Positions 1 to 12,079 are shown, counted from the first letter of the stretch. The stretch is DNA of 64,000 nucleotides from Falciphora oryzae (GCA_000733355.1 JNVV01000003.1:1871780-1935779); one strand, 5' to 3'. The notes: a model not told the origin generated them from the letters alone. Made by a program: numbers and translations.

Positions 1-2329
1 CCAGCCGCTCGGGTATAAAAGAAAAAACAAAATAAACGGGATCGAGGTCCAGCCAAACTGGGGCGGAGCCACCACGGTAAACTCTGCAAACGGCGCCGGC
101 GCTGTCATATCTGCACCGTCCAGAATCCAAGTGCCGAGATTCCATGTGGCTTTTTCCTTGAACCAAAGAGCAAGCCGCCAGACAGGCGGGATTGGATCAC
201 TGGCAGTGGGCAAGACCAGGGATAGCACGCGGAAGTAAGGGTCAGGGGTCCCTTGGAAGTCATTCTATTCTGGAACGCCCATCCCCCGCGTGCTGTCGTT
301 CCCGAATCATGCTGTGATTACCGCGAAAATCACTGATTGGCGCGTCCTTGGCCCCGCTGCCCGCTGCCCAATGCAAGGGGACTGGCTGGCTTTCGTTTTT
401 TTTTTTTTTTTTCTCTCTCTCTTCATCGGGAGAGACGACGGGCGGGACCCGCTGGGAGCAGAGAGCCATGCGGGCGAGCGCAAGTTCATGCCTCCATCCC
501 TGTCCTCTTCCGTGTTTCCCTCCCGGGCTCCCATGACGATCGCCCTGGTTCGAGGGGTCGTCCTTGGTCGTGCTGTTATGCGACCAGCCGTTCACGTGCA
601 AATTTCCAAAAGGATGTCTTTTCCCCCCCCTTCAGTATTTTTTATTTTTATTTTTTTTTATTTTTGGTTCAGGAGTGGGCAAGGCAAGTTGGATCGGTGA
701 CCCTGTTTTTTTTTTTTTTTTTTCCTTTGCGTCACTGACAGCCCAAAAATAAGCTCTGGTACGACATCCGATCCCGGGAGCGAAAACGATGGCTCCGAAT
801 ATGTGCAGAGAGGCTGGCGCGGAAAATGGACCTGCATTATACATTATACGCAGGAACGGCGAGCTGCATATGGCGTCGTGTAAGGGATCGGATTACGTAG
901 CAGAGAGGCCGCCGCCGTGCTGGCATAGGTGTATGCAAACCGCCGCCTGCTTGTCTTGGATGGCACCCCTTGCCGTGCGTGTTGGCTCGGCGGGTTGGCG
1001 GAAAGCGTGCTGCATGCAATACTTGCTTCATTCGCACCCTTCCCGGTCCAGTATCAAAACATGCACCCCATAAGACTTAACAAGGTTAACAATGCCCCAG
1101 AGAAGTCGGGGTACTGAGCAGCACGGTCTTGATTGATTTAGCTCGGCATGGCAGGGTCCTGCCAACTCGATGCCCTATCGCGATGGGAGCTGAACCCGGC
1201 ACGCCCAGGGGGCCTCGCAGAGTTGCAGCCCACGATGTCAGCGTCCTTATGGGGAAAAATCAGAAATAACTGGCTTGTGATTTCAAATCCCACCGCGGCA
1301 GGCCGTTCAATGCCTTATCTACCTCGTCCGGCTTATGTTCGTTCCGATAGCCAGCGGCTGCTTGTGAAACTGGACATGTCTCCGAAACAGAAGGGGTCCC
1401 GACGCCTGCCACCAGCCGGGGCTCCGCTGGCTGTAGTATCTTGTCACTCGCTCAAAGAATGTTCTCGATCAATCAATCGCCGTGCAGGGACGGCCCGACC
1501 TCTGGCCTGATCACGAGTCTCGGGCTTTAATGTCATCAGCCCCAGGTCTATCGATCCCGCCCAAAACCGGAAACATGACGAAACAATCGATGTGGATTTG
1601 CCGCTGCCAGTCAGACTATCTAGCCGCCCCATGGCACGAAGAGTCTGAATCTGGTTCGGTAGACGACTTAACCCCAGTACTCCCGTCCGAACCGCGTAAG
1701 AGCACGCCTAGTTGCCCCAACTCCATGAGTGGCTTTTTTTCCCCTCGAAACCAAAACGCCACCGTATACCAACTAGCTACTTGGGATTTGCTCGGCCATG
1801 AGGCGTCGGGTCCCAAGTCCAGCTTAACGTGCAAAAGAAGAAGCCAATGCTACATTTCCACCTCCAGCCCTGCCAAAAGACTAGAACACATCCCCGTGCT
1901 CTCCCGCCATTCTTCATTAGTCGTGCGGCACGGTGAGGGTACACTTCGAGCCCCGGCCGGGGGTTACTGAGTAGGTCTCGACGTTAGATTGAGGGGAAGA
2001 TATGCGTGGATACGAAGGTAGAACGGATGCCTGATGTCAGACTGGGTCGAAAGACGGCGGGGTCGGGCGGAATCGGATTGCGGGTACTCCCGCCGTGCCT
2101 GACGTGTGACAACCATCCGAATAATGACACGTGAGAGAAGCTTCTGAATCTCGACAGATGTTGAACGCAAGGATTCAAGGCGGTCCGACTCTTGTCGCCA
2201 CCGAACAACCGCGTTCGTATCGACGTGATACCGACGGAGAGAGCGCTGGGTGGCGTAGATTATTGGGATGGGTATTGTGCAAGTGTGACTGAGAATGAAA
2301 GATGTCGGGTTGGTGGTATGGGGTCGGCA
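1..2329. other. Left intergenic flank, no gene recognised
   Basis: No open frame here has a recognisable domain, and the longest (1148-1510, 1482-1970) show no family signature. A TATA-like element lies at the very start (about 14-20). Two long T tracts, 396-412 (17 T, followed by a CT run) and 706-723 (18 T), create the Phe/Lys-rich spurious frames seen in this stretch. Positions just below 2330 are the 3' flank of the THP3-like gene on the minus strand. Confidence 0.6.
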
Positions 2330-4081
2330 TCATATCTGGCCTTTGATGTCAACTCTACGGAAGGCCTCTTTCCTCGCGTTGTCGAAGAGCTGGCCAGCCT
2401 TCCCCGTAAGGAAGGCGATGTGATCAGCGCGCTCATCGAGCAGGTCTTGACCGTTGTTGTCGATGACGAACTGCACGGCCTCGGCGTCGGACTCAAAGCC
2501 CAGTTCCTCAGTGATGAATCGGAGTTTCACGTCAGGCTTGTATCTGTTTGGACGAGTAATGTTAGCCCAGTGATCACGGGGTCAAGAGGAGGGCAGGGTG
2601 TGCTTTTGACTTGCGACTTACGCTTTGCAAATGTTGCACAGAGCAGCAAGACGTTCACGGCCAACAAACATGTCCATCAGATAGGCGCCCATATTGGGCG
2701 TATCCAAGTAGAGCTGGAAGAAGCGATGATAGTTGCCAAGGGCCAAGGCGGAGCGCACGTTCAAGGCATGCTTGATCGGGCGCTCCTCCTTCTCTGCTGT
2801 GGTTAGATCTGCCATGGCGTCGTTCAGGGCTGAACGATTGGCAGTGTGGATGAAGTAAAGGATACGATACGCTTTGAATTCAAGGGGGTTTCCTTTCAAG
2901 CCCAGCTGGTACAAGGCACGCAGCTGGGTCTGGCATTGGTTATACTCACCCAGGTCCCCCTTTTCCAAAGCGATTCGGGCATGGATCTCATAGACGGAAA
3001 CGGTGAACTCATTCTTGATGCGCTGCACGGTGAGGTCCTGGCGCATCGACTTGAACTGGTCGCAGATGTATGCGTAGTTCGACTCCTTCCTCCACTTCTT
3101 CTTGAGGAGTTCGAGCGTCTGCTGAAGGACTGCCTGAGGACGCACATTCGAGGCGACGGGCGGGGCGGTCAGGCGGAGGTAGCGCTTCTCCAACGTCTGG
3201 CTGGTTCCCACGATAGGGCCATCAGACGGAGGAGGGCTCGGGGACCGGTAGCTCGACTTGTAGCCACCATCGAACCGACGTTGGCGCTTCTCCAGTTGCT
3301 TCTGGAACTTACTCATGCTTTTGCTGGATGAATCGTCGGAAGCGGCACGCTTGTCGGGCGTCGAATACGTGACACGGCCTTCAAGTCCGCTGTTCGCCTT
3401 GGCATTTTGCCACGGCGGTACCCCAGAGCTCGTGTCAGTGGACATGTCGCTGGACTTCCTCTTCTTCTGCGTCGGTGTGGCCACGCTCCAGGGGTCCTTG
3501 GGCAGGGCGACCGTCGTGGACATTAGAGAGGCCAGGCGTTCGCGTTTAATCAGCTCCTGGGGAAGAGGCATCTTGTCCCACTCTAGAGTGTACATAACAC
3601 CGGTCTGATGGGCATGCGAAATGGTCTCCTTCAGCTTGGCCTCCATTTCGGCGCGGTCAACCGTGTGGTCCATGTTGTCGGGCATGAAGGACCTGGCCAC
3701 GTATTGCCTGACCGAGACCGGCCAGTCGATCTTCTTTGACTGCTCCGCCGCGGGAGCACTACTAGCGGCGGAGGCCTCTCCGGTTTGCGCGCCGTATGGG
3801 GTCGGCGATGTCGAGTATTGGGGCTGGGTGGGGGCTACGGATCCGAAAGATTGACGGACTGGAACGGCAGTGTAGGCTGGAGCCGGGGCGGTTGCTGACC
3901 GGGGCGTCGGTGTCGCGATCAGTTGGGGGTGCCCGAGAGATGATTCGGAGGACTTGAAGCCCGAGTCGGCAGAGGGCGGATAAGTAAACTTACCCACGGG
4001 GTAGGGTGGGTATGCGGCTGGCGCAGGCGGGATGCCAGCGGCCTGGCTCCATGTGTTGGGCATCATGTTTGCGGTCGACAT
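2330..4081 (-). CDS. THP3: SAC3/GANP-domain protein, THP3/LENG8-like
   Basis: Two exons, 4081-2622 and 2543-2330, joined over a 78-base intron with donor GTAAGT and acceptor CAG, give 557 residues. About 290 N-terminal residues are low-complexity, rich in Pro, Ser and Tyr. The C-terminal 265 residues form a helical SAC3/GANP domain, starting near EKRYLRLT and continuing through the ICDQFKSMRQDLTVQ segment. Yeast Thp3 acts with Csn12 in transcription elongation and mRNA maturation, and LENG8 is the animal relative. The domain assignment is from sequence and the role is from the family. The ATG at 4081 is the first in frame. The gene is divergent from VPS36 across 0.7 kb. A nuclear export role like that of Sac3 is possible, but the length and layout fit Thp3 better. 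Confidence 0.88.
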
Positions 4082-4784
4082 CCGCGAAGCGTGCGGAGGA
4101 GGGTCGACTCCAGAGTTAGCAATGGGGGAGGGAAATAGAGAAAAAAGTGTGCTTCAAATAAAGGCGAAGGCGAAGAAGTCAAATCACGGCGCACGAGGCT
4201 CGCGAAATACAATAGCGTAGTGCGCGTTTGATGGCGGAAGTCCTGGCTCTGGTGCTTTGGCAATGAAGACTGAAGCGTTGGTGAGAGAATTCCTAAGGCA
4301 ACTTAAACCTGACAGGAAAGTGGTGGCCAAATACCAGTGCAGTGGCTTTCTCGGTGGGCGGTGGGCGGTGGGCGGTGGGAGGAAAGGAGAATGGAGAACA
4401 GAAGGTTGGGAGGCTGCCTGAACCTTCATTGCCAAGCTCTGCCTTACATAAGCACGCCTGAGCTAATCATTCATTTCGGACGTGGCTTCCTTTGTGGCGG
4501 TCCCGACCCACGTGGTGCATTCTCTGCGGCCCATGTCAGCCACGGGGTCGTTTTTGCACGCCAAAGGCTAAGCCTAAACGGTCATTGGCCCCTCCATTCA
4601 CCCAGATTGATTGGCAGCGCGTATGAGCGACGTCAGTCCGCGCGAGGCCACCCCTTCGACTCCCAGTCGAGGCCTTTATGGAATCCGAGTCGATCGAGAG
4701 GTGAAGTCTGCCTGCATTCTCTGTCACGTCGTTTCCTAGACCAGACGTTCGCCGGCCCATCGTATTCCCCACCAGACATGCCGG
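4082..4784. promoter_or_regulatory. Divergent promoter region, THP3-like / VPS36
   Basis: These 0.7 kb lie between two divergent start codons and must hold both promoters. The clearest landmark is the G-rich heptamer repeat at 4353-4382, listed separately. No consensus TATA box stands out close to either ATG. Confidence 0.6.
4353..4382 (+). repeat. G-rich heptamer tandem repeat, potential G-quadruplex
   Basis: The heptamer GGTGGGC is repeated three times and followed by GGTGGGA and GG. Four GGG runs spaced by four bases are enough for a parallel quadruplex on the + strand. It sits about 270 bases upstream of the THP3-like ATG and 400 bases upstream of VPS36. Confidence 0.75.
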
Positions 4785-6873
4785 ATGTTTCTCAAGAAAA
4801 TCGACCTGACGACTGCCCTTCGGCCCTCGTACCTTCCGGATGAAGTGCTCCTGTGCCTCCAGGACAATGTGGGGCTCTACGAGGGGTGAGCCGCTGCCCA
4901 TCCTCGAGCGCCGCGCTTCGTTGCAGAGCTGACACCTTTGCGGCCGCTTCCCATCCAGAAAGTACAAGCTGCCCAAGCAGCAGGACGGCCAGGTCTACCT
5001 GACGTCGCACCGTATTTGCTATGTCGACAAGGCTGATCCCAGGAAGCACTCGGTCGCCCTGGATCTGAAGGATGTGGAGCGCTACGAGTTCTATGTACGC
5101 ATGGGCACCGCATATTCCCCCGCCGCCGCGGGATAGAGATGCTAAGACGCCGTCGCATGGACGCAGGCCGGCTTTCTGAAATCTTCGGCCAAGATCACGC
5201 TGGTGCCGAAGCCGAGCAAACGTCGCTCGGCCCTGCAGCCGCGATCGCAGTCGCAGTCCTCTGGCTCGCCCCTGCGCAACGGCGCCGCGTCGCCTGCTCC
5301 CCGGTCCGATGGCGCTACGAGAGGCGCCGTGGCGGAGCCCCCAGCGACGACCACGGCAACTTGGGTATGCACCATATGCAGCTTCTCGAACCCGGTGCCC
5401 TCCAACTTCGACCCCGCGACCGCGAATGCGCATACTCCGCTGCCGCCGTGTCTAGCCTGCGGTATCAAGCCCGCCCTGACCCACGTCCTGAAGGCTGCCA
5501 TCTCCAACGCCACTAGCCGGCCGCCCCTCTCGGTGCCGCTCCCGCTCCGCCCGCAAACACAGGCGGCCGTTGGTCATGGGTACGGGGATACTACTTCCAA
5601 CAACAGTCCCAGTGGCCCCGCTACAACTTCTAACCAGGAGGCTTCCTTCCAATGCCCAAGGTGTACCTTCCTAAACCACCCGTCACTGATGTCATGCGAG
5701 ATTTGCGGGGCACCCTTGGTCTCGCAGGACGTGCCGGCACAGTTGACCGCTGTCAAGCCTAGGACCGAGTCGCCCGGGCCGTTTCTGACCCCCGTGGGAA
5801 ACCACCCTGGGATGGAGAACCCGGAGAGCGTCAAGCTGTCCTTCCGAGGCGGAGGAGAGAAGGTCTTCTATGAGCGCCTCAAGGGGTCCATGACCCAGCG
5901 GAAGTGGCTCCTGCAAGACGCGCCACCAATACCTAGGTCCATGCGCAGCACGGGCGACGGGGATGGCGGTTCGCCCTCCCGATCTACTCCCGGAGCCGAC
6001 CGCGTGAGAACTGCTGGAATCGCGGGACTGGAAAAGCGCGGACTCGAAATGCGAAAGAACAACGAGCTCGTCATCGGCAGCGCCTTTGAAGACCTTGAGG
6101 CCCTGATGGCTTCAGCCAAGGAGATTGTGGCTCTTGCCGAGACGTTTGCCCGTCAGGTGAATAGCAGCGGGGGCGGCGCCGGATCGTCCGAGGCAAACAG
6201 ACTTCTTGCCGAGTCCGCCAGCCAACTGGGTCTGGTGACAACCAAGGACATCGTAGGAGGGAGCAGTTCTGAGTCCCTATATATCTCAGAGCTGGCAAGA
6301 AACCTGGCCGAGTTCCTCACAGATGACTCCCGGGGGATCTTGAAGCGGTCGGGAGGTATTATCAGTCTTGTAGATCTTTGGGCAATGTTCAACCGTGCGC
6401 GGGGCGGCGTGGAGCTGGTGAGTCCCATGGACCTTGAGAAAGCTGTGAGGCAGTGGGAGAAGCTCCAGCTCCCGGTTCGGCTGCGCACCTTCAAAAGCGG
6501 TGTCATGGTGGCCCAGGGAGCCGACAGAACCGACGAGAGTACCGTCAAGACCATCCTGGCGTGGATGAAGGACTTGCATGAGTTTCCTCCAGACAGGGAA
6601 GTCGCGTGGAACTGGCGCGAATTTGGCCGGGGAGTGACTGCGCAGGACGCTGCCGAGCGCTTCGGGTGGAGCATCGGCGTGGCTGAGGAGGAGCTGGAGA
6701 TGGCCGAGGAGCGCGGCGTGCTGTGTCGCGAGGAGGGAATCGAGGGCCTCAAGTTCTGGGAGAACTTTATTGACACCGGCGAGGGGCTAAGTCCTGCGCA
6801 ACTCGAAGCTAAGGAGGCAAAGGAGGCCCAGGCGATCATGTACCGGGCGTTGAAGGATACAGGGCTTCTCTAA
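4785..6873 (+). CDS. VPS36: ESCRT-II subunit Vps36
   Basis: Three exons (4785-4885, 4959-5094, 5167-6873) give 647 residues. The start is the second ATG in ATGCCGGATG, which puts the conserved GLUE-domain opening (FLKKIDLTTALRPSYL) in frame. The GLUE (split PH) domain binds phosphoinositide and ubiquitin and is interrupted, as in yeast, by two NZF-type zinc fingers. Finger 1 runs from WVCTIC (145-150) to PCLACG (about 173-178), with an unusually long 23-residue loop. Finger 2 is Cys242/245/256/259 with normal spacing. From about residue 361 the EAP30 winged-helix region begins (AGIAGLEKRGLEMRKN). Vps36 works with Vps22 and Vps25 on endosomes in multivesicular-body sorting. Confidence 0.95.
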
Positions 6874-7657
6874 GCACCAGGGATCATATGGTCCTAGATA
6901 GACAGGCGGTGTGTTGAATTGGAATAGAAACAAATCATGATCTAGGGATTCGAACATAGCAACTGGCAGTTGAGCTCTGGGCCCGTCTTGTTGCTATGAG
7001 AGGCAGGCCATCCTCATAAAATCATACTGGGAATCTGAGGGGCAAACAGAGATCTGCTTCGAGGCATCTTCCGCGACATCATCAAAGATAAGCGCTATTT
7101 TATCACGCCTCCTTCTCTTTGTCAGCTCACAGCAGACAGACAAGATGAAAACTTCGAGGACCTGCAAGATCCAGGCCAGTCGCGATCATCCAGGCATCTC
7201 AAAGGCGTAGGCCATCAAAGACGCGCCAGTTCAGGTGGCATAAAAATTTATGGAGACCAGTATTGAGTGAAGCGGCCAGAAGATGCTTTGGTAGGGAAGC
7301 CTGAGTGACAGTCATTCCTCTTTCTCTAGAAGAAGAAATCTATTCGTTGATCACATTAACAACCAAATCCATGGGTATCCGACGACGGAATTTGAGGACG
7401 AAAAGAGCAATGCGAAGCCAAGTCCAACCTAAACGCCAGGGGCAGCCTGAACGGGGTTGCCCTTCTATTCCCTTCCAATGCTGCTCTATAACAGCCTGAG
7501 CCCACCGTGACGCCTGTTTATGACATGTTTGAGCGTTGTACAGCCGGGTTGTTGAGAAAACCCGAGAGAGGAGAGTGTGTCATCAAGGTGGTGAATGAGG
7601 AAGCAAAAAACAAGAATGATTAGGGATTAAAACAGTGGGAGACGAGCAGGACTGTGA
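6874..7657. other. Convergent intergenic stretch, 3' ends of two genes
   Basis: The stretch is AT-richer than the flanking genes and lies between the 3' ends of VPS36 and the carrier-like gene. It presumably holds both 3' untranslated regions and polyadenylation sites. The short frame at 7305-7499 has no recognisable features. No RNA gene is visible. Confidence 0.6.
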
Positions 7658-8734
7658 CTACGCCAGCTTGTCCATAAAGTGCCGACGGACTTTGTAGTTG
7701 ACCACGCCGCCGACGCCAAAAGCCGGCACGATCCTGCACACGCGGGCGGCGACGCTGATGGCCCAGTTGCTGCGGACGAGGCTCCAGCGCTCGGCCATAG
7801 TGGGGCTCGCGGCGGCGGCGGGGCAGGCCGAGCAGTAGCGCGGGCGGTTGTAGAGGTCGAGGCCGAGCAGGTGCATCGGGGTGGTGAAGACCTGGGCGGC
7901 GGCAGGGGCGGCGAACTGGGCCAGGGTCTGGCCCGTGACCTTGCGCTGGACGTCGGCCGAGAGGCGGCTATTGAGCCAGGGGGCCAGCAGGATAGGCACG
8001 TTGAAGGAGGCGAAGATGGTCAGGCAGTCGCGCAGGGTGAAGAGCAGGTACGACGGCAGCGGGACGGGCCGCGGGGTGGCGCCCGGCGGGCCGAACATGC
8101 GCGCAAACACCTGGTCCTTGTAGATGCCCAGCCCCGTGTTGGCCGTCGACGAGGCGGCGAACTTTGCTGTGCCCGACGTCACGAGCGTCGCGGGGCGGTC
8201 GCGCACCGTCGACGTGGCTGTGTCGAGCGTGTTGGCCGTCAGGTACGTGCCGCCGTAGACCATGCAGATGAGGACAAAGGGCCGCGCAAGGACGATGGTG
8301 TGCGGCCGCAGCACCAGGTTGAGCAGCGAGCTCTTGATCGAGTCCACCAGAGACCGCCGGCCGGACGCGTTTTCCATGATGGACCTAGGCACGTTGGAAG
8401 ACGTCTCGGGTCAGCCTCCTGCCGCGCTCGAGTTCTGGGGATAGCATCAAGCGGCAGCGGCTCACCTATCGATTATCGATATCAACGGGGCAACCATGGA
8501 GGCAGCCGCGCCAGCGCTGACAGCATCTGCGCCGAGACGCCAGCCGAGATTCTTGGTGTTCCATTTCCGGCCAGCCGTCGTCGGCCTTGGGATCGACGCG
8601 GCCATGTCGATCTTCTGGCCAGCAGCAGCCGTTGCCAATGAGGTCGGCGATAGGCCGGCGGCGCGGTCCAGCTTCAACTGCGGCGCGGGCAAGGTGGGCG
8701 CTGCTGGTTTTGCGCTGTTGGCGGGTTCGTGCAT
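7658..8734 (-). CDS. Probable mitochondrial multi-pass membrane protein, carrier (SLC25)-like
   Basis: Two exons, 8734-8466 and 8384-7658, joined over an 81-base intron (donor GTGAGA-type, acceptor CTAG), give 331 residues. After a polar Pro/Ala/Ser-rich N-terminus of about 65 residues come hydrophobic stretches spaced through the protein. Three spaced segments, MVAPLISIIDR, FNVPILLAPWL and FTTPMHLLGLDLYNR, look like diverged forms of the Pro-anchored helix ends repeated three times in mitochondrial carriers. That resemblance is an inference and the canonical PX[DE]XX[KR] signature is not intact. The start is uncertain: an in-frame ATG at 8824 would add 30 residues. I chose 8734 because the longer extension is not typical of a targeting peptide. 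The substrate is unknown. Confidence 0.62.
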
Positions 8735-9558
8735 CGCCGAGTCTGATTCTGCAGGCGGTGTGCGGTGACTGTACGCTGTGCGCAACCAGATGATCGGTCC
8801 TCTTCCCACGCCCAAGATTACCACCTAGATCGGATAGCGTGCCCGTTCATGCAAGGCGGTGCCGAAAAAAAGGATGGCGGCGAGGAGATAGAGAAAGCGC
8901 CGATGCTCGCACAACGGAGGCGGGCGCCAACCAACAAAAACAAAGCAAAGAAAACAAAAACAAAAGTTATCTTGGAAAGAAAACTGACTGACTACCAGGG
9001 TTCTATGCTCGACACAACAGACAGGCAACCAAACTGGCATCCATGGCAAATCCGCTACACGCAGCGTATTCTTCCGACCCTGGCCATTGTCTGCTGAAAA
9101 CGCCGTCTGAGAGTCTCGATCGTGCCCTGCAGAGGTCTCGCGCGCAATCAGCTGCGTGGGATGTGCCTGTCGTTGATCGATAGGAGCTTTGGGGCGCGAA
9201 ATCCTCAGCTCGCAGCGACAAGGAGAAAAAAAATCCAGCCAGTGCCTGTCTGGATTTTGGTCAGCGCTTCCGATATCGGCCGATCCACGATAACAGGGGC
9301 TGTCAATCCGGTTGGACAGATGAGACAGGCAGGCAGGGGTCGAGGCGCTTCTCCAACCTTGAGCCTGTACATGCTTTTCCTCACTTTCACACGAGCAGTT
9401 GCTCTCGTCCTAAGGATAGCAACAATGGTAAATGGCACATAATTTGTGACAAGAAGAGAAAGTGAAGCAGATGTCCATTTTTTCTTCCACAAGCCTCCCA
9501 CCAGTTTCCCAACTCAGTACGCCTCGCTCAAGCCCTTCTCTGTTGGTCCGTTTTGGGC
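8735..9558. other. Intergenic: upstream of carrier-like gene, downstream of lactonase
   Basis: This stretch holds the promoter of the minus-strand carrier-like gene and the 3' region of the lactonase. An A-rich segment at about 8930-8970 lies 200-240 bases upstream of the carrier-like ATG. The 9122-9442 frame shows no domain. I see no gene. Confidence 0.6.
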
Positions 9559-10862
9559 TCAGAAGAAGTTCATAGTATCGTCATCAAAACTATCAAAACC
9601 GAAATGGAGCCTGTAGAGCTTCGTTTCGGAACACAAAAACATCTCGCGGCCATCCGGAGAAAAGCAGAAATTGCTAACTCCGCCTGGATTGGTCGAATTA
9701 GCTTGACGCGCCGCTAACATGGAGACGGGAAGAAAAGTGGCCAGAAGAGTCCGGATGTGGTCTCACCTCCAATTTCTATTACCCCGAGAAGGCTTCCCCC
9801 CGAGTTCCAGACCTCGAGGCCGTCGGCACACCCAGCAAACACGTTGCCCTCGTCGTCACATTTGACCCCCATTGGGATACCGCGTAATGCATACGCAAAC
9901 ACACGTCTGTTAGCCAGGAAAGGCGATCCGGAACGTTCGAGGACATCGTAGGCGTAAATTGTCGCCACACTTCCACGTCCAAAACTCCGTTAATCATGAA
10001 AAACATCCAGGGAGGAGCTCGGGTTTAATGTACTTACCGTGTAGCGTCCTGATTTCCGTCACCGTGCACGGCGTCTGTGTCGGTGATATATAAAGTGTTT
10101 CCGTCTGGACTGAAGGCCAGACAGGTCGGCCGCCCCAGCCCGTCGGCCACGACCCTCAAATCGGCCGAATCGCGCGAAGCAAGGCGGTATACGTGGCACG
10201 GCATCTGCGGCTTCTTGCGAAAATCCTGCTCGAAACCGTGACAGGGATCTGTGAACCAGATACCGCCGTCCGGGGCGACGGCCACGTCGTGGACCGAGTT
10301 GAAGTCGCGTCCGTAGTACGACGTCACCACCGGGACGGGGGGCTTGCCTCGCGCCATGTAAAATACCCCGGAGGGCTGGTCGGCCGCGAGGCTGCCCTGG
10401 GCGCACAGGAGCATACCCGACTCGAACCGGGTGCCGCCGGCGGGCATAGGCATGCCCGAGGGAGAGCGGAGTTTGGTCCATTCCACACCGGTGATGTCGC
10501 CGCTGCCCTCGTCCCGCTGCAGGCGGACCTTGGAGATTAGGATGACGGGGAGCTGTGATGAGCTTGTAGACTGGAGGAGGTTTGAGGTCAAGTATAGCTC
10601 CTCGAAAGCTGGCAGATAGACTGCCGCCTCGTGAAAGAATGGGTTCCTGGATGTCTCTAGCGACGAGAGCAAGAGAGAATGGGTAGGCTTCGTTCCAATG
10701 ACATTGGAGAAGTCAGGGTGGTGCTGAACTATGGACACCTCGGATGAGGGTCGTGGCTCTGGCGATCTGCTCGGGGCATCTAGTCAGCCGGCTCCTTCGA
10801 AGGGAAAGGCCTGATAGAGGAAGAATATGCCCAGGGGATCTCTAGTTACTTGAGAGGTTCAT
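9559..10862 (-). CDS. SMP-30/gluconolactonase-like beta-propeller lactonase
   Basis: The core is three exons: up to 10038, 9969-9767 and 9683-9559, with donors GTAAGT and GTGAGA. The last exon ends at TGA (9561-9559). The long first frame lacks an ATG: its furthest codon (10738) is GTG, preceded by open sequence. I therefore propose a 13-base first exon, 10862-10850, spliced to 10758, giving 353 residues, but this start is weak. Propeller motifs are visible: HDVAVAPDGGIWFTDP, RPTCLAFSPDGNTLYITD, GIPMGVKCDDEGNVFAG and VSNFCFSPDGREMF. The family hydrolyses sugar lactones or related esters using a bound divalent metal. The substrate is unknown. There is no obvious secretion signal in this model. 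Confidence 0.8.
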
Positions 10863-12079
10863 CTCGCTTTCGAGGACGAAGGTCGACGACCTGCAAGACG
10901 CGAACCATGTAAGCATTTGCACTTGGCCGTCGTTATGGGATAAGGCATGGGCGCTGTTGCATGGTAGACATTGGATCTAGGGAGCTGGTTGATAGGCGGG
11001 CAGCCGCATTCATCATACCCTAACCGGCGTCCTTTCCGAGGTAACCTCAGAGTACGATGATGCGGACATCGGATTGGCGCGACTGAGAGCTCGCCGGACA
11101 CGAGCACTCGCGTAGGCGGCTCGCGTTCCTGGGCAATACGTCGCGTCGCAGCTTGACACTCGCTGCCGCGACGATGTTTGTTGCGGGGTAAGTGAAGGGA
11201 CGCAGATGGCCGGGATGAAATCCAAGCGGCAGGAGAATTTCCTCGCGTTCACTTCCCAATGAGACCGAGGAAAATGTGTCTAAGCCCGCGGTAAAGAGAG
11301 ATGTGAGCGATGGTGGGTGTGTCTGGTTTTTCCCGACTTGATCGCTCTCGTGAAGCAGCCGCGGAACCTGCCGCCCAGGTCCCTCAAGTAAGAAGACGCT
11401 CCCTTGGACGTCACAGCCCTGCTCCCGTTGCTACCCCAATCGTGCTGACGATGCAAATCAGATTATAGCGCCGCAAAACATGACGGCTGGCGACAGGCTG
11501 CACGGTACTTGGTCGCCGAGGTTACATCTCTAATTTTTCGCCCTTCCTGAAGGAATAAATGATAGATGGAGACGGTATTCGGTACGGCCTTGTTGGTTTG
11601 AGGGCTGCTGCATGAACCAAGCCGTTTGGTTGCCTTGCATCACGCCGGCTGCTCCATTTCCATCAGCAACCAATCCCTTTGTAGAATCCGTCAATTTCCC
11701 GGCTGTAGTCAGTTTCCAACTGGCGAGCGGGAAGAAACACAAGAGAGCCTGGCAAAATGTGGTACCACGCAAGGACGACAGTCTGGCCATCTTAGGGCCA
11801 AAAGCCCCCAAACAAGCCATGCTACTTATAGCCCTGCCCCGTCTGCTTTTCAACATCACTTGTGATGCTAAACACTCGGACGGCGCGCATTCCGGCTGAT
11901 CGATGACGGGGGCTGATGGTCGAGAAGACGGTGAATTTTCGGCGAACGGGAGTGGCACATCTTAACCAGATAACCACTTCACCTATAGATATACACAAGC
12001 CAGGCTGGCTATGATGCCCCACGATGCTCCAGCGTTGCTCTCGCAACAATTTCCCTTCTTTTTTTTTTTATATATATCT
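10863..12079. other. Intergenic: lactonase upstream region and ATP19 3' flank
   Basis: These 1.2 kb hold the lactonase promoter. A telobox-like ACCCTAACC lies at 11017-11025, about 155 bases upstream of the proposed ATG. The minus-strand frame at 11530-11958 (142 codons) has no domain, and a different + frame overlaps it, so I do not call it. An 11-T run at 12059-12069 followed by TATATATA lies just past the ATP19 stop. Confidence 0.55.

Noticed and set aside
290..752. Several overlapping open frames with long Phe or Lys runs
   Set aside because: They are produced by the T tracts at 396-412 and 706-723 and carry no domain.
1148..1970. Open frames of 120 and 162 codons in the left flank
   Set aside because: There is no domain, no intron-exon support and no family pattern. 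Composition is mixed and both frames overlap antisense frames.
6948..6995. tRNA-like box (GATTCGAAC) near the VPS36 3' end
   Set aside because: No matching A box, acceptor stem or cloverleaf could be built around it.
11530..11958. 142-codon minus-strand frame between lactonase and ATP19
   Set aside because: Composition and motifs look random, and overlapping frames on the opposite strand are equally long.
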